A stretch of DNA of 64,000 bases from Actinomycetota bacterium (GTDB lineage: Bacteria; Actinomycetota; Nitriliruptoria; Nitriliruptorales; JAHWKO01), in contig JAHWKO010000002.1 in assembly GCA_019347855.1 (NCBI GenBank), positions 16,088 to 80,087 of the forward strand, given 5' to 3'. Position numbers and translations under genes: made by a program. The notes under the pieces are model-generated. The model was not told the DNA's origin, searched no databases, and worked only from the letters and a program-made list of their open reading frames with translations. The stretch's first letter is position 1, and each line of letters starts with the position of its first letter. Positions 16,301-24,711 of the stretch are shown here, piece after piece.

Positions 16301-19055
16301 TCGGGTCGGAGTCAGCACGGACCACCTCGAACTGCGTGGTCGTACGGCGCGGCAGGTGGGCTACGTGCACGCCGGTCAGCTGGCCGGCCCACAACAGCTC
16401 CAGTTCCATGACGATGTCCCAGGGACGCGACAGGTCGTCAGCGTCCTGCAACTGCCCGGTCAGATCCACGTAGTAGCCGAGAAGGTTGTTGTCGCCGGTC
16501 TGCGCCGAGCTGACATCGACGTAGGTACCGATGTACGCCTCGTCGACCCCGACTTCGTCGCCGTCGACCCACATCCTCACGCGGGCGGCCTTCGGGTCGA
16601 GCAGAGCTGGGAACAGGCGCAGACGAGACGGGTCCGACCACGGGTTACGCGTCTCGTCACCGACCGGCGCGAGCGGAGGCGCCAGGCGCGCGAGGAGCCC
16701 GGGGAGCGCTTCGCCGGGCGCCCACGATGTCGCGATGCGGGCGCTTCCTTCCAGCTCGGACAGGTCCACCTCCCCGCCGTCAACGTCCCGCCAGGGCCCG
16801 AGCGTCGGGCTCACGCCGTCGTCAGCGAAACGCACGGTGAGCTCGCGCAACTCGCCGGACGGCAGGCGGACCGCTGCCACGCAGGTCGATCCCGGGATGC
16901 CCTCGGCTTCCGTCAACTCGATGTGGGCTGCCAGCTGACCCGCCGCTCCTACGTTCGGGGTGATGGCCGGCACCGCAGCGGGCACGTCCCCGGCCCCGAT
17001 GGCGCTCTCGTCGACCTCGACCGCGCCGGAGATGCCGAGGACCGCCGGTAGCGTCAGGTCCGACTCGGCTACGACCTCGTACACGCCGACACCGTGCGGT
17101 TCAACGCTGACCTCGGCATCCCATAGCCGGCCCGCCTGGGGATGCAGCTCACGCAGAGCGAAGCCATCGGTGACGGGGAGCTTCGCGGTGTGTTCGGTGT
17201 AGTCGGGGTTGACGAGGAAGACGAACCCGGCGCCATCGTCATCGAGTGCGATGGTGCCGTCCACTGCGCCGGGGCGCGGCTCGTCGAACACGTCCTCCAA
17301 GCGGGCGAGCACCCGTGCGTGTTCCCTTGCGAAGTCGATCCATCGGCGGAAGAACGCTCCGTCGCGCTCGCGGAAGCCTTCCCATTCGTCCTCGTCCCAG
17401 CACGGGAGGAAGCAGACCGACAGGCTCGATGGTCCGGACGCGATCGCCGACAGGAGGTTGTAACGCGCTCCCTCCCAATCCCATCCTCGCTCCGGGGTGA
17501 AGAAACGCATCCGGTTGGCTTGGTGGCCGACCTGCCCCGGCACCTTGTAGCTCGGCAGGAGCCCGAAGTTTCGCATCCAGTAGGCCGCGCGTCGTTGCCA
17601 GTTGCCGTTGACCCGGTCCAGCGAGAGGTCGGGCCAGGCCGGAACCCATTGTGGCTGGTTGTCGCCCATGCTCGGATGCGGATGGGTCACATCGGCGGCG
17701 CCCCACGGGAGCAACTCCAACCCACCGATCAGGGTCTCGAGCCAGGCCTCTGGCAGCGCCTCCCGAAGTTCAGCCACGAGCCTCCGGTAGCCGTCCCACT
17801 GCGCGTAGCGTGAGTCGGTGCCTGGCTCGTGACCGTGGTCGACGGCGTGGCACGGCAGCCAGTACACGAAGTCGAAACTGAACCCACCGAGGTCGTACGC
17901 GCTGGCGAACCCCCGGGCGGTTCCTACGAGCCAGCGGCGTGCCTCCGGCACCGCGAGGCACGTGAGGCGGTAGGCGTCGTGATCGTCGCTCGCGTGGTCG
18001 CGTACCACCTGCCACGCGTCCTCGCGACACCACAGGTACTGCGGATTGACGTAGGCGACGGGTTCGACGTCACGCGTTCGCATCGATGCGAGGAGTTCGA
18101 TGACGGGGGTCGTGTCGGCCTCGGTGGCCACCTCCGCCTCGGGCTCCCAGCGCCCAGCCCCGACGTCGACACCCTTACCGAGCCACATGATGGTCTGCCA
18201 AGGGCCGCCGCCCGCCATGTCCGCTTCCATGCCCGCTTGCGGGGTCCCGGCGTGACCGGGTGCGAGCAGCAGGGTCTCGATCCCCAGCTCCTCACAGAGG
18301 CGTATGAGGCGGTCGTAGATCTCGCGAGTCTCGGATGTCGCGATGTCCAAGCGGTACAGGTTCTCGCCCCAGTCCCAATGGGCGGTGCGGGCTCGGGGCG
18401 GCTGCCACGGCACGCGCGCGGCCACTGCGGCCCGAACAGCGCGTACCTCGCCGGCGTCGAGCGTGGTGGGGATCTCGGGTCCCAGCATGTCCGCGTACCG
18501 CGCGACGTTCCCGGCGGCGACGTCGCGTCCCGGCAGCATCTCCAGTCGGACGGGCCGGTCCGCGAGTTCGGTCCCTCCAAGGACGAGCGGATCCGAACGG
18601 AAGCGGCCGTCGACGTCCATGGCCGGCCGGTAACTGAGCCGGACCCGGTCGTCATCGATCTCCAACCGGCCGAACGGGTTGGCGTAGCAGGCGAACAGCC
18701 CGACTCCCGCCCCACGCACGAACAGCACGGTGGACTGCGCGAGCCCTGAGACGTCGAACCACACATGGTTGTGTACGCCGAAGGGGGACGGGTCGATCCC
18801 CCCGTCGAGGAGGCAAACCTCGTCGACATGACGGAGACCGTCAGCCTCCAGCACCAGTTCTCGCGACCCGTCCGCCGTCCTGAACGCCACGAGCCGAACC
18901 TCGACATCGCCGTCTCGCCACATGTCGGCTGCGACACGACTCATGGCGTCCGGCGTCAGGTGGCGCCCGTCAGCGTCCAACCAGAACGTGGGCCCGGTCA
19001 CCCGGAACGGCAAGCCGGTGTAGAAGTTCTCCAGCTCGAGGACTTCCGCGCTCAC
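16284..19055 (-). CDS. Putative glycoside hydrolase, GH-D-clan-like (alpha-galactosidase-related)
   Basis: About 923 residues. I place the start at GTG 19053-19055 because GAGGAG lies 7 bases upstream and the first residues (SAEVLELENFY) begin a beta-sandwich; the frame is open further upstream but that part overlaps the promoter. An N-terminal beta-supersandwich is followed by a TIM-barrel region with AHWDWGENLYRLD, GIETLLLAPGH and GGFSFDFVYW, reminiscent of GH36/GH27-like enzymes in which an Asp on a barrel strand is the nucleophile. A Trp-rich stretch and a C-terminal beta domain follow. The exact family and catalytic pair are uncertain. No signal peptide is seen, so it is probably cytoplasmic and acts on imported oligosaccharides. 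Confidence 0.55.
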   Translation of the reverse strand: MSAEVLELENFYTGLPFRVTGPTFWLDADGRHLTPDAMSRVAADMWRDGDVEVRLVAFRTADGSRELVLEADGLRHVDEVCLLDGGIDPSPFGVHNHVWFDVSGLAQSTVLFVRGAGVGLFACYANPFGRLEIDDDRVRLSYRPAMDVDGRFRSDPLVLGGTELADRPVRLEMLPGRDVAAGNVARYADMLGPEIPTTLDAGEVRAVRAAVAARVPWQPPRARTAHWDWGENLYRLDIATSETREIYDRLIRLCEELGIETLLLAPGHAGTPQAGMEADMAGGGPWQTIMWLGKGVDVGAGRWEPEAEVATEADTTPVIELLASMRTRDVEPVAYVNPQYLWCREDAWQVVRDHASDDHDAYRLTCLAVPEARRWLVGTARGFASAYDLGGFSFDFVYWLPCHAVDHGHEPGTDSRYAQWDGYRRLVAELREALPEAWLETLIGGLELLPWGAADVTHPHPSMGDNQPQWVPAWPDLSLDRVNGNWQRRAAYWMRNFGLLPSYKVPGQVGHQANRMRFFTPERGWDWEGARYNLLSAIASGPSSLSVCFLPCWDEDEWEGFRERDGAFFRRWIDFAREHARVLARLEDVFDEPRPGAVDGTIALDDDGAGFVFLVNPDYTEHTAKLPVTDGFALRELHPQAGRLWDAEVSVEPHGVGVYEVVAESDLTLPAVLGISGAVEVDESAIGAGDVPAAVPAITPNVGAAGQLAAHIELTEAEGIPGSTCVAAVRLPSGELRELTVRFADDGVSPTLGPWRDVDGGEVDLSELEGSARIATSWAPGEALPGLLARLAPPLAPVGDETRNPWSDPSRLRLFPALLDPKAARVRMWVDGDEVGVDEAYIGTYVDVSSAQTGDNNLLGYYVDLTGQLQDADDLSRPWDIVMELELLWAGQLTGVHVAHLPRRTTTQFEVVRADSDPISPER

Positions 19056-19097
19056 GTCGGACTCCTCTGCAAGGGGTCGCAGGCCGGGAACCCGTTC

Positions 19098-19115
19098 GTT
19101 AGGATAAGTGACTAT
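19098..19115 (+). promoter_or_regulatory. Divergent operator/promoter between glycosidase and mutarotase-like genes
   Basis: GTTAGGATAAGTGAC (19098-19112) matches the recurring motif in 9 of 12 defined positions, with a -10-like GACTAT at 19110-19115 facing the plus-strand operon. It is 43 bases upstream of the minus-strand GTG at 19055 and about 100 bases upstream of the plus-strand ATG at 19214, so one site could control both. Confidence 0.5.
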
Positions 19116-19213
19116 GACGATAGCTGAGAGGAGGCCATGACGCAGCAGCGGAGGACGTGGCGTGGATCGCTCTGGATCGGCGCGAGACCGCACGAGACCC
19201 CTGAGGTGGTGTG

Positions 19214-20074
19214 ATGGCGGAGGCCGCGACATCGATCGGGTTCGCCAGTGGCACCGGTGAGGTGATCGTCACCGAACACGGCGGTCGCGTGGCGGAGTTG
19301 CGCCCTGAGCTTGAAGGTCCGAACCTCCTGTGGCGGGGCGACACCGTCGCCCCGATCACCGGTGGGGACCGACTCTGGTTGGCCCCGGAGCGGGTGGTGT
19401 TCCATCCCGAAGGCTCCGTCGAGCGGGACAGTTGGCGGTGTCCGAAAGAACTCGACCCAGGATCGTGGACCGCCGAACAGAATGACGACGGCGTGTCCCT
19501 GCGTCAGGATGCTCTTGGTGCCGACATGCGCCGAGTGATCCGGCCACTGGTCGAGCCCCCCGTGGCGTGCGAACTTCCCTGGGCCGGCTACCGGACGGAC
19601 GACGCCGTGATCACCGAACGGAGGTTGTCGGGCTGGCACCTCATCATGGTCCCCGCACCGAGCGACCTGTACGTGGGCGATGCCCGCCACCCGGTACCGA
19701 TCTACGGATCGCCGCCCGAGCCTCGCAGTGGGTGGCTCGAGGCGGACGGCACACCACCCGAGTGGAAGCTCGGTCTCGATCACGCGCCTGGGGGTCAGAT
19801 GGTCCTCGCCGCCCTCGGGCGCGACGATCCTGGCCTGCTCGTGGTCGTACTGAGCGAGACCGATCCGGAGGGCACGTATGTCGACGTCCCTCCGACCGGG
19901 GGGCGACCCACCGCCATCCAGCTGTACAACTCACCCTCTCTCGGTTTCTGCGAGCTGGAACACCACTTCCCGCTCGAGTCGAGAGCGAGCCACGCAACCG
20001 TGTTCGGTGCCTTCGGTGCTGAGGGCGCTCGGCGCGAGCTCATCGAACGACTGGCAGAAAGGACGAACCCATGA
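19214..20074 (+). CDS. Galactose-mutarotase-like protein (DUF4380/DUF6786-type)
   Basis: 286 residues from the ATG at 19214, with GAGGTGGT upstream. The pattern GGRVAELRPELEGPNLLW followed by GGDRLWLAPE is typical of the mutarotase-like beta-supersandwich proteins grouped as DUF4380/DUF6786. These resemble aldose 1-epimerases but their reaction is not established. No signal peptide is present. The stop overlaps the start of the SMP-30 gene (ATGA), so the two are coupled; a mutarotase-like step before lactone formation and opening would be logical in sugar oxidation, but this is inference. Confidence 0.6.
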   Translation: MAEAATSIGFASGTGEVIVTEHGGRVAELRPELEGPNLLWRGDTVAPITGGDRLWLAPERVVFHPEGSVERDSWRCPKELDPGSWTAEQNDDGVSLRQDALGADMRRVIRPLVEPPVACELPWAGYRTDDAVITERRLSGWHLIMVPAPSDLYVGDARHPVPIYGSPPEPRSGWLEADGTPPEWKLGLDHAPGGQMVLAALGRDDPGLLVVVLSETDPEGTYVDVPPTGGRPTAIQLYNSPSLGFCELEHHFPLESRASHATVFGAFGAEGARRELIERLAERTNP

Positions 20075-20940
20075 GCAGCGAGCCTGAGGTCGTGGTCCAT
20101 GCTCATCCTCAGCACGGCGAAGGACCGGTATGGGTAGACGGTGTCCTGTACTGGGTCGACATCATGGGCGAGTCCGTGCATCGTTTCGATCCGACCACGG
20201 GTCAGGACACGGCGACCCCCGTGGGGCAGGCTGTGGGCGCGCTGGTGCCGAGGTCCAGCGGCGGTCTGGTACTCGCGGTTCGTGACGGCTTCGCGGAACT
20301 ACCGTCCACGGGCGACGCCGTACGGATGCTGGCAGGCGTCGAAGCCGACCAGCCCGCCACCCGCATGAACGACGGCAAGTGCGACCGCCAGGGACGCTTC
20401 TGGGCCTCGACGATGGCCTTCGACGCCACCCCAGAGGCAGGCAGCCTGTACTGCCTCACCCCCGAGCTGGACGTCCGGAAGGTGCTCGATCGGCTCACCA
20501 TCGGCAACGGGCTGGCCTGGTCCGAGGACGACCGGACCTTCTACTTCATCGACAGCATGACTCATGGCGTGGATGCCTACGAGTTCGACGGCACGTCTGG
20601 TGAGCTCGGCGAGCGCCGGCAACTGTTCGAGATCCCCGAGGAGGACGGTTTGCCCGACGGGATGACCATCGACGCGGACGGCTACCTGTGGGTGGCGCTC
20701 TTCAACGGCTGGGCGGTACGCCGGTACAGCCCGGAAGGCGTTCTGGACCGCGAGATCCGGCTGCCCGTGGCCAACGTCACGTGTCCGACCTTCGGTGGCG
20801 ACGATCTCACCGACCTGTACATCACCACCACTCCCGAGGGGCTCTCGGAGAAGGAGCGCCAGGAGCAGCCTTTGGCCGGTGCGGTCTTCCGGGTCCGCTC
20901 CGGCGTGACCGGGGTCGCCGCCAGCGCGTTCGGTGGCTAG
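20071..20940 (+). CDS. SMP-30/gluconolactonase-family sugar lactonase
   Basis: 289 residues, the normal size of the six-bladed SMP-30 propeller. The expected divalent-metal ligands are visible: Glu in GEGPVW near residue 16, Asn in TRMNDGKCD near 103, Asn in TIGNGLAWS near 149 and Asp in GLPDGMTIDADG near 197. Members hydrolyse aldono-lactones such as glucono-, arabinono-, xylono- or rhamnono-lactone to the free acid. In this island it could open the lactone made by one of the SDR, MDR or Gfo/Idh/MocA dehydrogenases before dehydration by an enolase-superfamily or IlvD-type enzyme. It converges on the GH31 gene with only 12 bases between. Confidence 0.85.
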   Translation: MSSEPEVVVHAHPQHGEGPVWVDGVLYWVDIMGESVHRFDPTTGQDTATPVGQAVGALVPRSSGGLVLAVRDGFAELPSTGDAVRMLAGVEADQPATRMNDGKCDRQGRFWASTMAFDATPEAGSLYCLTPELDVRKVLDRLTIGNGLAWSEDDRTFYFIDSMTHGVDAYEFDGTSGELGERRQLFEIPEEDGLPDGMTIDADGYLWVALFNGWAVRRYSPEGVLDREIRLPVANVTCPTFGGDDLTDLYITTTPEGLSEKERQEQPLAGAVFRVRSGVTGVAASAFGG

Positions 20941-20952
20941 ACGCAGGCCCAC

Positions 20953-22980
20953 TCAGGACGAGAACGGTTTGTGACCTTCACGGACCAATAGCGGTAGCCG
21001 CTCCAGCGGCACGTCACGGTGGGAAACCCAGTGGGGTCCCCTGAAGCGGTCGCCCGTGAAGTGGTCCGTCCACACACCGGGCGGGACGTACACCTCAACG
21101 CGTCCGCCGGACTCCAGGACCGGGCACACCAGCAGCCCCGGACCGAGGAGGTACTCGGTGTCGACGTGGCGGGCGCCCGGGTCGTCGGGGAACTCCAGCG
21201 CCACCGGCCGCATGACCGGGCAGCCGGTCTCCGCCGCCTCCTCGGCGCAGGCGATGAGGTACGGACGCAGGCGGATGCGCAGGGCGGCGAAGTCACGGGC
21301 GACCGCGATCGCCTGATCGCCGAACCTCCACGGCTCACGGCCACGCGTGCCGTGGAACCTGGTGTGGCTGCACAGCAACCCGAACTGTGTCCAGCGGATG
21401 TAGAGCTCGTCCTCCGGGACGGAGAACCCGAAGTCGGGCGGCTCCTCCGCGATCGTCAGGTCGCGCACGTAGAAGCCGCCGATATCGCTGGTCCAGAACG
21501 CGAACCCGCTCCACGCCAAGGCGAGCGCCCCGCGCAGGCAGCCGGACATGCCGGCCCAGGTGGATTGCGCATCGCCCGACCAGTGGACCGGGTAGCGCTG
21601 GCTGCCGGCGGTGCCGGAGCGCGTGAAGGCCACCGGCGTGCCGGCGTTGTCCGCCGTGATCGAGGCCAGCAGCGTGTAGAGGTTGTGCGCCTCGGCGCCG
21701 GTCCGGCCGTCGGCGAGTCGCGCAGAGACCGGCAGGGTCTCGCCGTAGTCGAGCTTGAAGGCGTCCACTCCGGCAGTGAGCAGACGGGTCATCTCCGCGT
21801 GCCACCAATCGCTGCCAACACCGGTGAAGTCCACGAAGCCCCGCTCCGGGATGTTCGGGTCACGCGCCCTCCCGTCGCTTACGAGCCGTTCCGGAACGAA
21901 GCTGTCGTCGCCCTCGACCACGTGGGGATTGACCCAGAGGCACAGCCGGATCTCGCGCTCGTGCAGCCACGCGACCAGGTCCTCGAGCGGTCCGAAGTCC
22001 TCCTCGTTCCAGACGAAGTCGCAGAAGTCGAAGCTGCGCTGTGAGCGGTGCGCGAGCCACAGTGGGTCGAGGCCGATGACGTCGACGGGGATGTCGAGTT
22101 CGCCCGCGGTCCTCACCACCTCCTCGACCTCCTCGCGGCTCTCGTACATGCACTTGGACATCCACACGCCGAAGGACCACTCGGGGGGGACCGACGCGCG
22201 ACCCGTGAGTGCGGTGTAGCGGCGTAGCACGTCCTTGGGCTGACCGAGGATCACGAACAGGTCCAGCTCGCCGGCCTCAACAAGCACCGATCCCGAGGAG
22301 GTCGAGGTCGCGCCGAGGTCGAAGACGGCCTCCTCGCTGTGGTGGAGGAAGACGCCGTAGTCACGGCTGGAGGCGAAGAAGGGGACGCTCTTGTACAGGC
22401 GGTCGGTGGTGTTGGTCCCGAAGGGCTCGTCGATCCAGTGCGCCAACCGTCGACCGCGAAGACCCGGTCCGAGGAAGCGCTCGCCGAGACCCCAAAGCTG
22501 TTCGCCGGGACGCAACGCGAAGGTCTCGTACGTGGCGACACGGCCGTCGGAATCGGTCGACCATCCGCCGGCCTCGGCGATGGGCTCCACGATCGACGTG
22601 TCGGCGGGTTCCGTGGCGAAGCCACCGAAGTGCAGGCGCCACGGATCCCGTTCGAGCACCACCGGCGTTCCGCCCGCGTCGACCGTCAGGGTCTCGTCGG
22701 TCTCCTCGACCCGCACGGACCGTTCCGGCGGGGGTCCCACCAGCATCTCGCTCAGGTGATCTCCGGGTGGCGCGCCGAAGCTCCACTGGAAGCGTGCGAC
22801 CTCGGGATCGGGGAACGTCAGCCGGCCGCGGACGTGGGCGCCGCCGCGCGTCTCGAACGTCAGCTGCACCTCGGCGGCGAGCACGCGCGCGCTCTCCAGG
22901 CGGAGGATCGGGTGGAAGTGGCGGCGCGTCCGGTCGAAGATCGGTCGCGCGCGCTCGTACGTGCCGGCGTGCCAGTCCAT
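20953..22980 (-). CDS. GH31 family alpha-glycosidase (alpha-xylosidase-like)
   Basis: 675 residues without a signal peptide. An N-terminal beta-sandwich precedes a TIM barrel that starts about residue 265. The nucleophile Asp is in AFKLDYGE near residue 410 and the acid/base Asp in HWSGDAQSTW near 468, both classic GH31 positions. The KLDYGE form with Glu after Gly is like YicI-type alpha-xylosidases rather than alpha-glucosidases, but sulfoquinovosidases and others share it. The gene lies 14 bases after the RraA-like gene on the same strand. It is likely a cytoplasmic enzyme that removes non-reducing-end sugars from imported oligosaccharides. Confidence 0.85.
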   Translation of the reverse strand: MDWHAGTYERARPIFDRTRRHFHPILRLESARVLAAEVQLTFETRGGAHVRGRLTFPDPEVARFQWSFGAPPGDHLSEMLVGPPPERSVRVEETDETLTVDAGGTPVVLERDPWRLHFGGFATEPADTSIVEPIAEAGGWSTDSDGRVATYETFALRPGEQLWGLGERFLGPGLRGRRLAHWIDEPFGTNTTDRLYKSVPFFASSRDYGVFLHHSEEAVFDLGATSTSSGSVLVEAGELDLFVILGQPKDVLRRYTALTGRASVPPEWSFGVWMSKCMYESREEVEEVVRTAGELDIPVDVIGLDPLWLAHRSQRSFDFCDFVWNEEDFGPLEDLVAWLHEREIRLCLWVNPHVVEGDDSFVPERLVSDGRARDPNIPERGFVDFTGVGSDWWHAEMTRLLTAGVDAFKLDYGETLPVSARLADGRTGAEAHNLYTLLASITADNAGTPVAFTRSGTAGSQRYPVHWSGDAQSTWAGMSGCLRGALALAWSGFAFWTSDIGGFYVRDLTIAEEPPDFGFSVPEDELYIRWTQFGLLCSHTRFHGTRGREPWRFGDQAIAVARDFAALRIRLRPYLIACAEEAAETGCPVMRPVALEFPDDPGARHVDTEYLLGPGLLVCPVLESGGRVEVYVPPGVWTDHFTGDRFRGPHWVSHRDVPLERLPLLVREGHKPFSS

Positions 22981-22994
22981 GCGTTGCGTCCGTC

Positions 22995-23741
22995 CTAGAA
23001 GGCGCCGTGGCGGTCGTAGACCTCGCGGGCGTCGCCGCCGGCCTCGAGGTCCCGTTGGGTCGCGTGCTCGCGCACCAGACGCTCCTCGCAGCGCTCCAGC
23101 ACCGCGGCCTCGGCGCCGGTCGGCACGACCACGACGCCGTTGCCGTCGGCGAGGACTACGTCGCCGGGTGCTACTTCGACCCCTCGGAACGTCACCGGCT
23201 CACCGAAGCCGACGACCTCGGCGCGACCGCGGATGTCGAGCGGCGAGCGGTACCGGGCGAACACGGGGAACCCCAAGGGCAGGATCTGGTGGAGGTCCCG
23301 CACCCCGCCGTCGACCACGGCGCCCCGCCCGCCGCGTCGCTGGACGCGCGCGGTCATGAGCCCTCCCCACAGCGCCACGCGCGGGTCGCGGTCGGCCGCG
23401 ACCACCACGACGCTGTCGGGCGGCGTCGCGTCGACCATCGCGAGCAGCACGTCGATCTCGACACGGTCCGAGGTGGCGTGGACCTGGCAGGTGTGGGCGC
23501 GACCCGCGACCACGCGGACCTGGTCCGGGTGGAAGGGTCGCAGACCGGGTGCGGCGGCGCGGGCCGGGTAGCCGAGTTCCTCGATGCAGTCGGAGACCAG
23601 CGACGTGTACAACGCCTCGTAGCGTGCGATGAGCTCGGGATCGTCCGTGGGGCCCTCCGGTGCCGGACGCCAGCGACTATAGTGCAGAACCCTAACCAAC
23701 CGGGAGAGACGAGGCATCGGCGAGCTGCTGTCAGCGGCCAC
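22995..23741 (-). CDS. RraA/4-hydroxy-4-methyl-2-oxoglutarate aldolase-family protein
   Basis: Up to 248 residues; the true start is unclear because the frame runs through the promoter-like region at 23678-23696, and no in-frame ATG lies downstream close to it. A first residue between 23640 and 23700 is likely, possibly a TTG. The core matches the RraA-like fold: SDCIEELGYP, LLAMVDATPPDSVVVV, a GG...RGAVVDGGVRD motif near the middle (GG and the Arg-Asp that bind metal and oxyacid), and GDVVLADGNGVVVVP. Family members cleave or decarboxylate short oxo-acids (oxaloacetate decarboxylase/HMG aldolase activity). It precedes the GH31 gene and is divergent from the kinase-enolase pair. Confidence 0.75.
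   Translation of the reverse strand: MAADSSSPMPRLSRLVRVLHYSRWRPAPEGPTDDPELIARYEALYTSLVSDCIEELGYPARAAAPGLRPFHPDQVRVVAGRAHTCQVHATSDRVEIDVLLAMVDATPPDSVVVVAADRDPRVALWGGLMTARVQRRGGRGAVVDGGVRDLHQILPLGFPVFARYRSPLDIRGRAEVVGFGEPVTFRGVEVAPGDVVLADGNGVVVVPTGAEAAVLERCEERLVREHATQRDLEAGGDAREVYDRHGAF
23678..23696. promoter_or_regulatory. Divergent promoter with operator for RraA-like and kinase genes
   Basis: TATAGT (23678-23683) reads as a -10 on both strands (ACTATA on the other), and GTGCAGAACCCTAAC (23682-23696) matches the recurring palindrome in 9 of 12 positions. The arrangement ATAGT-N7-CCTAAC is identical in spacing to the site at 19098-19115 read on the opposite strand. Confidence 0.5.
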
Positions 23742-24711
23742 CGTCGGCGACTACCTGGCTGAGCGCGGCATCGTGACCGCGGCGCAGAACCTGCGTGTCC
23801 GTGAGCTCGGCGGCGGCGTCTCGAACGTGGTGCTCGCGGCGACCGGGGACGGCCTCGACGCCGTCGTGAAGCAGTCGCTGCCTCGTCTGCGGGTCGCCGA
23901 CGAGTGGTGGGCCAAACGCGAGCGGGTGTTGACGGAGGGCGCAGCCATCGAGCTGACCCGTGAGCTGACGCCCGACGAGGTGCCGCCCCTCCTCGACCTC
24001 GATGAGCGGTCGTGCGTGATCACCATCGCCCGCGCCCCGGGAGGGTGGCGGACGTGGAAGCAACACCTGCTCGCCGGCGACGCCGACCCCGCCGTCGCGG
24101 GACGCCTCGGCGACGTCCTGGCCACGTGGCACGCGGCGACCGACCGTGCCGACCTCGCCCCGATCTTCGACGACGCCGTAGCGTTCGAGCAGCTGCGCGT
24201 GGATCCCTACTACCGCACGGTGATGCGCCGGACCCCGCAGTTGACCGACGCCATGGAACCGTACGTCGAACGGATGCTGTCGACCCGGCGCTGTCTGGTC
24301 CACGGCGACTACTCGCCGAAGAACGTGCTCGTCGGCGACGGACGCCTCTGGGTGATCGACTTCGAGGTCGCGCACCTCGGCGACCCCGCCTTCGACGTGG
24401 CCTTCATGCTCAACCACCTGGTGCTCAAGGCGATCCACCGGCCCGGCGACGCGGCGGCGTTCGCGCGCTGTGCCGGCACCTTCTGGGCCGCCTACCACGC
24501 GCGCGTCGGTGATGGTTGGGCCGGACCCGCCCGGTACGTCCTCGGGCAGCTGGGGTGCCTGTTGGTGGCGCGGGTGGACGGCAAGTCGCCGGTCGAGTAC
24601 CTGACGGAGCCGGAGCGCCAGACGGCCCGGGACCTGGGGCGCCGGCTGCTCCTCGATCCGCCTGACCGCCTCGGCGACGTGTGGCGGCGGCTCGATCGGG
24701 CCACGCGATGA
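23716..24711 (+). CDS. APH-fold small-molecule kinase, possible non-canonical start
   Basis: About 331 residues if translation begins at ATC 23716 or CTG 23725; the first ordinary codon is GTG 23773. I extend it because the 19 codons before 23773 are open, GC3-rich and read like the N-terminus of the family (VGDYLAERGIV), and because GGGAGAGACGAGG lies directly upstream. The catalytic loop HGDYSPKN lies near residue 197 and the metal-binding IDFEVAHLGDP near 212, as in methylthioribose-kinase-like and choline/aminoglycoside kinases. ELGGGVSNVV is the nucleotide loop. Its TGA overlaps the ATG of the enolase paralogue (ATGA), implying that it phosphorylates a substrate that the enolase-like enzyme then dehydrates. 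The substrate is unknown. Confidence 0.72.
   Translation: MGELLSAATVGDYLAERGIVTAAQNLRVRELGGGVSNVVLAATGDGLDAVVKQSLPRLRVADEWWAKRERVLTEGAAIELTRELTPDEVPPLLDLDERSCVITIARAPGGWRTWKQHLLAGDADPAVAGRLGDVLATWHAATDRADLAPIFDDAVAFEQLRVDPYYRTVMRRTPQLTDAMEPYVERMLSTRRCLVHGDYSPKNVLVGDGRLWVIDFEVAHLGDPAFDVAFMLNHLVLKAIHRPGDAAAFARCAGTFWAAYHARVGDGWAGPARYVLGQLGCLLVARVDGKSPVEYLTEPERQTARDLGRRLLLDPPDRLGDVWRRLDRATR

Noticed and set aside
19056..19232. Upstream start of the GH-D-like gene at 19232
   Set aside because: The extension overlaps the operator region and has no family similarity; GTG 19055 has GAGGAG in front.
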